The notes beneath the pieces were generated by a model that was not told the origin of the DNA, did no database searches, and was given only the letters and a program-made list of their open reading frames with translations. Made by a program: the position numbers and the translations under genes. From JASLZO01 sp965247995 (GTDB lineage: Bacteria > Chloroflexota > Dehalococcoidia > UBA6926), in assembly GCA_965247995.1 (NCBI GenBank), contig OZ252041.1, positions 434,001 through 498,000 on the forward strand: 64,000 nt of DNA. Reading direction: 5' to 3'. Shown here in pieces: positions 53,745-61,105 of the stretch. Every line of letters begins with the position of its first letter. Within the stretch, counting starts at the first letter, position 1.

Positions 53745-54626
53745 ATGACGGAACGTGAGCCACGCACCGCCTTGGTGCTCGGCGCGACCGGCAACCAGGG
53801 TAGCGCTGTCACCAACGCACTGCTCAACGCCAACTCTGGATGGTCGGTCCGGGCGGGAACTCGAGATCCATCGAGTGACAGGGCCCGCGCCTTAGCGGAG
53901 AGAAGCGTAGAAGTTGTACGCGTGGACATGGATGACGCCGCGTCGCTGGTGCAGGCAATGGTCGGAGCCGAGTACCTGTTCTTCGTCCCAATCGTCGCGG
54001 GCGAGGGCCCACCGTCCGAAATCGCCCGGGGATCGGCCGTTGTCGACGCTGCGGCCGAAGCCGGAGTTCGCCACATCGTCTTCTCCGGCGTTGCGGGCGG
54101 GAATCGACAGATCGGCGTTCCGAACTTCGAGTCCAAGGGAGCCATCGAACGCCACATCAGGTCGACCGGCCTGCACTACACGGTCATCAGGCCGGTGTCG
54201 TTCATGGAGAACTTCAACCGCAACCGTGACGCCATCCTGAGCGGCCGTCTTTCCGGCGTCCTGGATCCGACGAAGGTCCAGCAGTACGTCAGCGTCCGAG
54301 ACATCGCCGCGTTCGCCATCGCAGCTTTGGAGGACCCAGCACGATTCGACGAGCATTCAATCGATCTCGCGGGGGACCAACTTACGATGCCAGAATTGGC
54401 CTCTACCTTCGCCCGCGTGCTCGGCCGGGACGTCTCGTACTCACACATCCCGCCGGGTGACGCTCGGTCCAGCATCCCGCCGCCCATGCTCGTGATGAAT
54501 GAGTTCTTCGAGCGCGAGGGCTACGGCGTCGACATCCCAGCGTTGCGGACCCGTTGGGGCATCCCGCTAACGTCGATGGAGGACTGGATTCGCTCGGAAC
54601 CCGACTGGCTACCCGTGGACAGCTAG
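53745..54626 (+). CDS. NmrA-like NAD(P)-binding protein (atypical SDR)
   Basis: A 293-residue atypical short-chain dehydrogenase. The cofactor loop is LVLGATGNQGSAV near 8-20. The segment VRHIVFSGVAGGNR and the start of VIRPVSFMENF fit the NmrA/HSCARG group, which often senses NADP(H) or uses it as a reductase. The YxxxK catalytic pair is not clear. GGGGAGA precedes the ATG. Its stop shares CTAG with the convergent nnr. Confidence 0.82.
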   Translation: MTEREPRTALVLGATGNQGSAVTNALLNANSGWSVRAGTRDPSSDRARALAERSVEVVRVDMDDAASLVQAMVGAEYLFFVPIVAGEGPPSEIARGSAVVDAAAEAGVRHIVFSGVAGGNRQIGVPNFESKGAIERHIRSTGLHYTVIRPVSFMENFNRNRDAILSGRLSGVLDPTKVQQYVSVRDIAAFAIAALEDPARFDEHSIDLAGDQLTMPELASTFARVLGRDVSYSHIPPGDARSSIPPPMLVMNEFFEREGYGVDIPALRTRWGIPLTSMEDWIRSEPDWLPVDS

Positions 54627-56197
54627 GCGAACGCCCCGTCGACGCGCCCACCTCGGCGCACGATGCCGATCGCAGCGGGAAGGTGTTCCGCCACATCGCC
54701 CGCGAGGACTCCGGTTTCCGGGTCGCCGTGGTCCACAGCCGCGAGTGCTGCCGCGGACCCGTGGAGATAGACTCCAGCGCACGCCGCCTCGAATGGGGCC
54801 GACCCTTGGGCAAGCAGACCCGCGATCGCACCCGCAAGCACGTCACCAGTCCCTGCGGTCCCGAGGACCGGCGACGCCCACGGGCTGATTGCCGTCCGGC
54901 CGTCCGAATCCGCGACCACGGTGAATGCCCCCTTCAACACCACCGTTAGACCCCATCGCCCAGCGCTCGAGCGCGCCGTCTCGACACGGTTCGCCTGGAT
55001 CTCTGACGCCGAGACACCGGTCAGCCGCGCCATTTCCCCCGGATGAGGCGTCACGACCGCAGGGCCTGGGAACACGCGATACCACTCGTCCCGTTCCGCG
55101 AGGATGGTGAGGGCATCCGCATCGACCACCACCGGTGGGTAGTCGGCGGAGTTCGGAGTCTGAACGAACCGCTCGATCAACCCGCGTGCTGCCGCTCCCA
55201 ATCCCAGCCCAGGGCCCAGCACTATTGCAGCCGATTCACGCGCCAACTGGGAAACGGTCGGCGATTCATTTTTTCCAACGTCTCCGGGATCACCAAACCC
55301 TTCCCACGAGAAGTGAGTCGCCTCCGGCATCATGGACGCCGCCTGGGCGGAGACCGGAGCCGGTGTTGCCAACGTCACCACACCGGCGCCAACTCGCCCG
55401 GCGCCCCGCCCGGCCAATGCCGGGGCGCCGACATAATTCGATGAGCCACCGAAGATGGTCGCGCGTCCAAACGTGCCCTTGTGGCCGTGGAGCGGCCTGC
55501 CGGGCAACACACGCCTGACCAGAGCCGAATCGATCAGCTCGATCCCCCCGTCGCCACGACCGGCGCCGATTCCAATGTCGGCGAACACCCAACGCCCACA
55601 CACCTCAGCCGCGCCCGGCTCGAACATTCCACGTTTGGGCGCGCCTAACACCACCGTCAGGTCGGCGGGGACAGTCTCCGCATCGACCGCGCCCGTGTCC
55701 GCGTCGACACCCGTCGGGAGATCGACCGCCAGGACCGGTGTTCTCATGCCCCTGATGGTGGACAGCACCGAAGCAATCGGCCCTTTCAATGGCCGGCCGT
55801 GGCCCGTTCCGAGCAACGCGTCGATCACGAGGTCTGCTCCCGACACCCGTTCGACAAGCGCAGTCCTGTCGGGATCTGAGCCGGCAGCGAACACGGTGCA
55901 GCCGTACTCCCTCGCAGTAACCTCGAGATCGTCCGGCTCGCGTCGGTCCACCGGCACGAATCCGGTGACTGACGCTCCCCAGCGCGCGAGATGTCGAGCT
56001 GCGATGAACCCGTCTCCACCGTTGTTGCCTGGGCCGATCAGCACGACCACACTGCGCCCCGCACAACCGCCCAACCGGTCGCGCGCGGCAGCCCCTACCG
56101 CGAGCCCTGCTCGCTCCATCAACGCACGGCTTGAGGTTCCCGAGGCCTCGACCGGTTCCTCGAGTCGCCGCATCTCCTCGACGGTCACGACATTCAT
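54623..56197 (-). CDS. nnr: Bifunctional NAD(P)H-hydrate epimerase / ADP-dependent dehydratase
   Basis: Repairs damaged NAD(P)H hydrates; 524 residues. The N-terminal YjeF epimerase domain (1-215) has MERAGLAVG, VVLIGPGNNGGDGFIAARH and AVDLPTGVDADTG. The C-terminal ribokinase-like dehydratase domain (235-520) has HKGTFGRATIFGGS, VTPHPGEMARLTG and GTAGTGDVLAGAIAG with its catalytic Asp. Preceded by GGGGAGGG and 22 bp after acpS, it forms an acpS-nnr operon, a common order. Confidence 0.94.
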   Translation of the reverse strand: MNVVTVEEMRRLEEPVEASGTSSRALMERAGLAVGAAARDRLGGCAGRSVVVLIGPGNNGGDGFIAARHLARWGASVTGFVPVDRREPDDLEVTAREYGCTVFAAGSDPDRTALVERVSGADLVIDALLGTGHGRPLKGPIASVLSTIRGMRTPVLAVDLPTGVDADTGAVDAETVPADLTVVLGAPKRGMFEPGAAEVCGRWVFADIGIGAGRGDGGIELIDSALVRRVLPGRPLHGHKGTFGRATIFGGSSNYVGAPALAGRGAGRVGAGVVTLATPAPVSAQAASMMPEATHFSWEGFGDPGDVGKNESPTVSQLARESAAIVLGPGLGLGAAARGLIERFVQTPNSADYPPVVVDADALTILAERDEWYRVFPGPAVVTPHPGEMARLTGVSASEIQANRVETARSSAGRWGLTVVLKGAFTVVADSDGRTAISPWASPVLGTAGTGDVLAGAIAGLLAQGSAPFEAACAGVYLHGSAAALAAVDHGDPETGVLAGDVAEHLPAAIGIVRRGGRVDGAFA

Positions 56198-56219
56198 CCA
56201 CGGCCCTCCCCAGGGTCGG

Positions 56220-56591
56220 CTACGGGTTGTCCGCTTCTCCCACTACCACCGAGATCGCATACTCAAGTGAGTGCGTCTGGCTCACTGCCACATCCCGCAA
56301 CCCGATCCGTTCCGCGACCTTGAGCGCCCGCCCATGCAGGTGGACCTCCGGTTTGCCTCCGCGGCGGGGAAGGATCTCGATGTCCTTCCAACCTACCCCG
56401 CGGACTCCGGTCCCAAGCAACTTCATCACCGCTTCCTTACTCGCGAACCGCGCCGCCAACTCGGGGTCCCGACCTCGCGACGTCCGGATCTCGTTCTCCG
56501 TGTAGATCCGCTTCATGAACCGTTCGCCGAACCGCTCGCGCGCCTCGCGAATCCGCCACACCTCCACCATGTCGATACCAGTCGTGTGCAT
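56220..56591 (-). CDS. acpS: Holo-[acyl-carrier-protein] synthase
   Basis: Transfers phosphopantetheine from CoA to acyl carrier protein; 123 residues, typical of AcpS. The metal site is GIDMVEV (Asp) and RFASKEAVMKLLGTG (Glu), both kept. The open frame reaches 56798, but Met 56591 is the family start. A possible TATAAT (-10) lies about 46 bp upstream on the same strand (56642-56637). It is divergent from folD, with a small inverted repeat in between. Confidence 0.92.
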   Translation of the reverse strand: MHTTGIDMVEVWRIREARERFGERFMKRIYTENEIRTSRGRDPELAARFASKEAVMKLLGTGVRGVGWKDIEILPRRGGKPEVHLHGRALKVAERIGLRDVAVSQTHSLEYAISVVVGEADNP

Positions 56592-56664
56592 TCCTGGGTT
56601 ATTCGCTCCATCGTTCAGGATCGGATATGGGTTGGTCATTATAGAAAGCCCGCTCCCCACGCTA

Positions 56665-56682
56665 GGATAGGGACGACTATCC
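56665..56682. repeat. Inverted repeat between acpS and folD
   Basis: GGATAG-6 nt-CTATCC, a perfect 6-bp dyad in the 112-bp divergent gap. Its place near both promoters would suit an operator, but it could be chance. Confidence 0.35.
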
Positions 56683-56703
56683 CCACGACCCCGCGGAGCG
56701 CTT

Positions 56704-57603
56704 GTGACCGCACAGCTGATCGACGGACGACGCATCGCCGCCGAGGTCCGTCGAGAAGTCGCCCACGACGTCATGGCGCTAAAGGCCTCCGGCATCACGC
56801 CTGGCTTGGCAGTGATCCTGGTCGGGAACGATCCAGCCTCTGAGATCTATGTACAAAACAAACAACGCGCGTCGGCCGAGGTCGGCATCCTCACCGAAGT
56901 CCATCGCGTTCGCGCCGATATCGCCCAACCTCATCTCCTCGCAATGGTCAGCGATTTCAACATGGACGAGAGGATCCACGGCATCCTTGTTCAGCTTCCT
57001 CTGCCCGGCCACATCGATGAAGCCACGGTGATCGAGGCGGTCTCATCCGGCAAGGATGTCGACGGATTCCACCCCACCAACCTTGGCCGGCTTACCATCG
57101 GCGACCCGCAGTTCATCCCCGCCACGCCATACGCCGTCCTCGAGATGCTGGACAGACATGGGGCAGACCTGGGCGGGAAGCACGCGGTTATCGTCGGGCG
57201 TAGCAATATCGTGGGAAAGCCCATGGCGCTGGCTTGGATGCATCGCGGCCTCGATCGGTACCCAACGGTAACCGTTTGCCATCCCTTTGATCCCGACATC
57301 GGCGCGTACACCTCAACCGCCGACGTCCTCGTCGTAGCCATCGGATCGCCCAACGCCATCCGGCGCGCCGACGTCAAGCCTGGGGCGATCGTCGTCGACA
57401 TCGGGATCAACCGGGTACGCGACGACCAAGATTCCCGTGGATACCGCATCGTCGGAGACGTCGCGTTCGACGAAGTCGCGGAAATCGCTTCGGCTATCAC
57501 GCCCGTGCCAGGTGGTGTCGGGCCGATGACCGTCGCGATGCTGCTCAAGAACGTCGCCAAGTCCGCACAGCGGTCCTTCGAGCGCGCGAACTCGGTCCGG
57601 TAG
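56704..57603 (+). CDS. folD: Bifunctional methylenetetrahydrofolate dehydrogenase / cyclohydrolase
   Basis: Interconverts 5,10-methylene-, methenyl- and 10-formyl-THF; 299 residues. Motifs are PGLAVILVGNDPASEIYVQNK (with the catalytic Lys) near 34, GILVQLPLPGH near 98, KDVDGFHPTN near 118 and the nucleotide segment AVIVGRSNIVGKPMA near 162, then TPVPGGVGPMTVAML. The start is GTG 56704 after CGGAG. It supplies folate one-carbon units also used by metF in this window. Confidence 0.96.
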   Translation: MTAQLIDGRRIAAEVRREVAHDVMALKASGITPGLAVILVGNDPASEIYVQNKQRASAEVGILTEVHRVRADIAQPHLLAMVSDFNMDERIHGILVQLPLPGHIDEATVIEAVSSGKDVDGFHPTNLGRLTIGDPQFIPATPYAVLEMLDRHGADLGGKHAVIVGRSNIVGKPMALAWMHRGLDRYPTVTVCHPFDPDIGAYTSTADVLVVAIGSPNAIRRADVKPGAIVVDIGINRVRDDQDSRGYRIVGDVAFDEVAEIASAITPVPGGVGPMTVAMLLKNVAKSAQRSFERANSVR

Positions 57604-57610
57604 CAACCTT

Positions 57611-57631
57611 CCGCTCTCGCGAGCGGGGGTG
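57611..57631 (+). terminator. Weak hairpin after folD
   Basis: CCGCTC-TCGC-GAGCGG (6-bp stem, 4-nt loop) followed by GGGTGTTT, just past the folD stop. Plausible weak terminator; the T-run is short and overlaps the next promoter. Confidence 0.4.
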
Positions 57632-57632
57632 T

Positions 57633-57661
57633 TTGACGCGCCAACCTACGCGCCGTACGAT
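57633..57661 (+). promoter_or_regulatory. Promoter of the cupredoxin gene
   Basis: TTGACG (57633-57638), 17-bp spacer and TACGAT (57656-57661). The ATG at 57729 lies about 67 nt downstream with GAGGA before it. Confidence 0.6.
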
Positions 57662-57728
57662 GCAAGAGCCCCGGCAGCGGGCAATCCAGATTCTCCGGAC
57701 TAACCGTTCGGATCACGAGGAAACATCT

Positions 57729-58112
57729 ATGCAACGTTTGGCGGTGTTGATTGGTATGTTCGCGCTTGCGCTCGCGCTCGGTGCAGGAGCATGTAGCGGT
57801 GGCAGCAGCAGCGACAACGGTGATAGTGGCGACTCAGCCACCTTCGCCCTCTCGTATGAAGTGAACTTCAAGTACGACCCGGTCACACTCTCGGTGCCGG
57901 CCAATCAAGAAGTCACGCTTTCCATTAAGAACAACGATCCCAGCCTCGTCCACAACTTCGTCATCCCAGAACTGGAAATCGACTCCGGTGAGGCAGACCC
58001 GAACTCCACGCAGACAGTGAAGTTCACCGCCGTCGCCGGCACCTACACTTACATCTGCAACATCGCAGGCCATCAGGAATCGGGAATGGTCGGAACCCTC
58101 ACCGTTTCCTGA
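57729..58112 (+). CDS. Cupredoxin-domain lipoprotein (plastocyanin-like)
   Basis: A 127-residue exported protein. A hydrophobic signal (about 3-20) ends in GACSGG, so Cys22 is a likely lipidation site, though the -3 residue (Ala) makes the lipobox imperfect. A Ser/Gly/Asp linker follows (23-38). The copper-site pattern is present: His75 in VHNFVIP, then Cys110, His115 and Met120 in CNIAGHQESGM. A type 1 copper electron carrier or copper-binding protein outside the membrane fits. GAGGA precedes the ATG at 57729; the frame upstream is unrelated. Confidence 0.82.
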   Translation: MQRLAVLIGMFALALALGAGACSGGSSSDNGDSGDSATFALSYEVNFKYDPVTLSVPANQEVTLSIKNNDPSLVHNFVIPELEIDSGEADPNSTQTVKFTAVAGTYTYICNIAGHQESGMVGTLTVS

Positions 58113-58130
58113 TCTACGCGTGCTAAGCGC

Positions 58131-58168
58131 AAAAGGGGCGGGCCACGAAGGCCCGCCCCTTCATTTTG
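58131..58168 (+). terminator. Strong intrinsic terminator after the cupredoxin gene
   Basis: Perfect 12-bp stem AAGGGGCGGGCC/GGCCCGCCCCTT with a 5-nt loop, then CATTTTG. It closes the cupredoxin transcript. Confidence 0.82.
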
Positions 58169-58216
58169 CCCCGCGGCTCCTAGATGAGAGTCGTTGAGCG
58201 ATGGCAGCAATCGAGT

Positions 58217-58225
58217 TGTTAGAAT
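58217..58225 (+). promoter_or_regulatory. Extended -10 promoter of aroQ, near-leaderless
   Basis: TGTTAGAAT (TG, one base, TAGAAT at 58220-58225), with no good -35 (TTGAGC at 58194 is 20 bp away). The aroQ ATG at 58236 starts 10 nt after the -10, so the leader is about 3-4 nt. Confidence 0.45.
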
Positions 58226-58235
58226 GGCTCCGCCA

Positions 58236-58679
58236 ATGCGCATCCTCTTGGTTAACGGTCCGAACCTCAACCGGCTGGGCCGCCGCGATCCGACCGTATA
58301 CGGCCACGAAACGCTCGCCGATGTCGAAGCGAAGTTCGCGTCTCGAGCGAGGGAGCTCGGCGCGGAGACCCGGACTTTTCAGTCCAACGGAGAGGGCGAA
58401 TTGATCGATTTCCTCCAACGGGAGGCCGACGATGCGGACGGCATCGTCATCAACCCGGGGGCCCTTACCCACTATGGCTACAGCCTCCGCGACGCACTGG
58501 TTGACACCGGAATCCCGGTTGTCGAGGTCCATATCTCGAACGTTCACGCGAGAGAGCGGTTCCGCCGCCAAAGCATCATCGCACCCATCGCTCGTGGCCA
58601 AGTCGCCGGCCTCGGCGTTCAAGGCTACGTTTCCGCCCTTGAATACGTCGTGCGCGTAGCCACCGCGTCAGAGAGCTAA
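58236..58679 (+). CDS. aroQ: 3-dehydroquinate dehydratase, type II
   Basis: Third step of the shikimate pathway; 147 residues, typical of the dodecameric type II enzyme. Signatures are VNGPNLNRLGRRDPTVYG (catalytic Tyr), NPGALTHYGYSLRDAL (Asn) and VEVHISNVHARERFRR with the catalytic His. ATGs at 58224 and 58236 are possible; 58236 fits both homology and the promoter. It leads aroQ-M24 peptidase-efp, an arrangement seen in many bacteria. Confidence 0.94.
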   Translation: MRILLVNGPNLNRLGRRDPTVYGHETLADVEAKFASRARELGAETRTFQSNGEGELIDFLQREADDADGIVINPGALTHYGYSLRDALVDTGIPVVEVHISNVHARERFRRQSIIAPIARGQVAGLGVQGYVSALEYVVRVATASES

Positions 58680-58685
58680 GCCCCG

Positions 58686-59765
58686 ATGTCCACGGCCCAC
58701 CGCCTCGCCGCTTTACGGGACGCACTCGGCTCCCAGGGGTTGGATGCTTTCTTCGTGTCCCAACCCGAGAATCGGCGGTACCTCAGCGGCTTCACCGGCT
58801 CGGCCGGTTGGCTGATCGTCTCCAAAGCCACATCCATCTTGGCGACCGACTCCCGATATACGGAACAGGCGGCCAAGCAGGCTCCAGACTTCAGCGTCGT
58901 CCAGATCGCAGGCCCCGTGGGCACATGGCTTCCACCCCTGTTGAAGGACTTGGCTGAGGGCACCGTCCGGGTCGGTTTCGAGCCCGAGCATATGACCTAC
59001 GGCAGCTACGGACGCGTCGACCCCGTTTTCACGGAAGCGGGCAAGCAACTGATTTCCACCGAGAACCTCGTCGAGGACCTCCGCACCCGCAAGGATGACG
59101 CGGAGAAGGAAGCGCTGTTGCGCGCGATCCACGTCACCGACGAGGCGTTCGAAGAGGTGCACGCTTCCTTGGAACCGGGCCAGACCGAACGGGAGGTCGC
59201 CCTCAAGATCGAGTGGGCATTCCGTCAGCGCGGTGCCGATGGCGAGGCCTTTGAGTCTATCGTCGCAGCAGGCCCGAACGGCGCGATGGCACATCATCGC
59301 CCCTCCGACACCGTCCTCCGAGAGGGAGAGCCCATCGTCATCGACATCGGAGCACGGGTCGGTGGATACAACGCCGATATGACACGGACCGTCATCCTGG
59401 GTGAGCCGGATGACACCTTCAAACGCATCTACGACATCGTCCTGACCGCTCAGGAGACCGCCATCGCCACGATCGAATCCGGCATCACGGGCGACGATGC
59501 CGACGCGCTCGCCCGCAACGTCATCGATCAGGCCGGACACGGCGACGACTTCGGACACGCTCTCGGCCACGGTGTTGGCCTCGCCGTGCATGAAGGCCCG
59601 CGCGTCGGACGAGGCGCGCCGGACGTGCTCGAAAACGGCATGATCTTCACTGTCGAGCCTGGGATCTACATCTCTGGATGGGGCGGTGTGAGGATTGAAG
59701 ACGTCGTCGAGCTCCGAGACGGAAAGTGTGTGACTTTGAGTGCCGCCACCAAATGGGGCGGATGA
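58686..59765 (+). CDS. Xaa-Pro aminopeptidase-like M24 peptidase
   Basis: A 359-residue metallopeptidase with an N-terminal creatinase-like domain (1-about 125) and a pita-bread catalytic domain. Metal ligands are all visible: Asp in IDIGARVGGYNADMTRT (two Asp), His in FGHALGHGVGLAVHE, and Glu in TVEPGIYI and RIED. This size fits Xaa-Pro aminopeptidase or dipeptidase (PepQ/PepP). It starts 6 bp after aroQ and precedes efp. Confidence 0.9.
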   Translation: MSTAHRLAALRDALGSQGLDAFFVSQPENRRYLSGFTGSAGWLIVSKATSILATDSRYTEQAAKQAPDFSVVQIAGPVGTWLPPLLKDLAEGTVRVGFEPEHMTYGSYGRVDPVFTEAGKQLISTENLVEDLRTRKDDAEKEALLRAIHVTDEAFEEVHASLEPGQTEREVALKIEWAFRQRGADGEAFESIVAAGPNGAMAHHRPSDTVLREGEPIVIDIGARVGGYNADMTRTVILGEPDDTFKRIYDIVLTAQETAIATIESGITGDDADALARNVIDQAGHGDDFGHALGHGVGLAVHEGPRVGRGAPDVLENGMIFTVEPGIYISGWGGVRIEDVVELRDGKCVTLSAATKWGG

Positions 59766-59807
59766 AGCGGCCGTGGGGGCTCTGCACCGAGAACTGAGGC
59801 AGCCAAG

Positions 59808-60365
59808 GTGATCGATACAGGCGACTTGCGTCGGGGCGTCACGCTGGAGGTCGACGGGACCATATACCAGCTCCTCGACTTCCAACACATCAAGATCGGG
59901 CGGGGGTCCGCCCAGGTCCGGATGAAGTTGCGCGACATCAGGGGCGGCCACACCATCGAGCGCACCGTTCAAGCTGGCGAACGGTTCCCTCGCGCCAATC
60001 TTGAGAAGCGCGAAGTTCAGTACCTCTACACCGAGGACACCCTGTATCACGTCATGGACACGGAGTCCTACGAGCAGTTTCCCGTGTCCCGTAACCAGAT
60101 CGAGGAAGCGCTGCCGTACCTCGTGGAGAACGCCACGTTTGAAATCGTCTTCTACCGAGATGAGCCGATTGGAGTCGAGCTCCCGAACTCCGTAACGCTC
60201 CGGATCACCGAGACTGCTCCATCGTTCCGCGGTGACACGGCAACCGCCGGCACGAAGCCCGCGACGCTCGAAACAGGCCTGGTGGTGAACGTCCCCATGT
60301 TCGTGGAGAACGGCGCGTCGATCGTCGTGGACACGCGGACCGACGAATACCTCGAGCGGGCATAG
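59808..60365 (+). CDS. efp: Elongation factor P
   Basis: Relieves ribosome stalling at proline stretches; 185 residues in three beta domains. The N-terminal loop that enters the ribosomal P site is QHIKIGRGSAQVR: the usual PGKG is IGRG here, so the tip residue is Arg32 rather than Lys. The C-terminal OB domain has the FVENGASIVVDTRTDEY signature. The start is GTG 59808. The gene follows the M24 peptidase gene by 42 bp. Confidence 0.94.
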   Translation: MIDTGDLRRGVTLEVDGTIYQLLDFQHIKIGRGSAQVRMKLRDIRGGHTIERTVQAGERFPRANLEKREVQYLYTEDTLYHVMDTESYEQFPVSRNQIEEALPYLVENATFEIVFYRDEPIGVELPNSVTLRITETAPSFRGDTATAGTKPATLETGLVVNVPMFVENGASIVVDTRTDEYLERA

Positions 60366-60392
60366 CGCCCCAACCTCGGTCAGCGTCTGCTA

Positions 60393-61070
60393 ATGCGTGC
60401 AGACTTCCACATCCACACTCAGGTCTCGCCCGATTCTTCGATGAGCCCCCAGGCATTGGTGGCAGCGTGCCAGCGCGCCGGCCTCGACGCCATCGCCGTC
60501 ACAGACCACCACACGATCCGCGGCGCCCTCGCTGTCCGAGACGTCGCGCCCTTCATGGTCGTCATCGGCGCGGAGTTTCGGACCGCGGACGGCGAGGTCA
60601 TTGGACTCTTCTTGGAGGAGGACATTCCGCGGGGTCTGTCCGCTGTGGAGACCATCGGCCGCATCAAGGACCAAGGCGGAGTTGTTCAGATCCCACATCC
60701 GTTCGACCGGTTCCGCCGCAAACACATCACAGAGGATACGCTCCTCCAGGTCCTGCCCGATGTCGACGTGATCGAGGCGTTCAACGCGCGCACCACACTG
60801 AAGAGCGACACGATGCGCGGCGTCGAGTTCATCCAACACCACGCGGCGGCACATCCGGTCCTTCCGACCGGTGTTACCGACGCCCACACTCCCTTCGAGA
60901 TCGGCCATGCGTACGTGGAGATGCCATCATTCGATGGGTCCACCGGGTTCCTCCAAGCGTTACAACATGGCCGCATCGTCGGACGCCGGACCACGCCCCT
61001 CATCCATCTGTCGACGCGGTGGACCGTCGTCAAGAAGAAGCTCAGCCAACGGTTGCCGATTCGCACCTAA
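60393..61070 (+). CDS. PHP-domain phosphoesterase
   Basis: A 225-residue PHP protein. Metal motifs are FHIHTQVS (HxH) at 5-12, AVTDHHT near 37, a Glu in VIGAEFRT near 58, QIPHPFD near 95 and VIEAFNAR near 125, close to the tri-metal pattern of PHP phosphoesterases (RNase AM/nucleotide 3'-5' phosphatase relatives). Substrate unknown. It starts 27 bp after efp and may belong to the same transcript. Confidence 0.85.
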   Translation: MRADFHIHTQVSPDSSMSPQALVAACQRAGLDAIAVTDHHTIRGALAVRDVAPFMVVIGAEFRTADGEVIGLFLEEDIPRGLSAVETIGRIKDQGGVVQIPHPFDRFRRKHITEDTLLQVLPDVDVIEAFNARTTLKSDTMRGVEFIQHHAAAHPVLPTGVTDAHTPFEIGHAYVEMPSFDGSTGFLQALQHGRIVGRRTTPLIHLSTRWTVVKKKLSQRLPIRT

Positions 61071-61105
61071 CGTCGCATAGCCAGGCCCCATAAAGGAATG
61101 AACGC

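Noticed and set aside
58713..60050. 445-codon open frame antisense to the M24 peptidase gene and efp
   Set aside because: Spans two clear genes on the other strand with no domain of its own.
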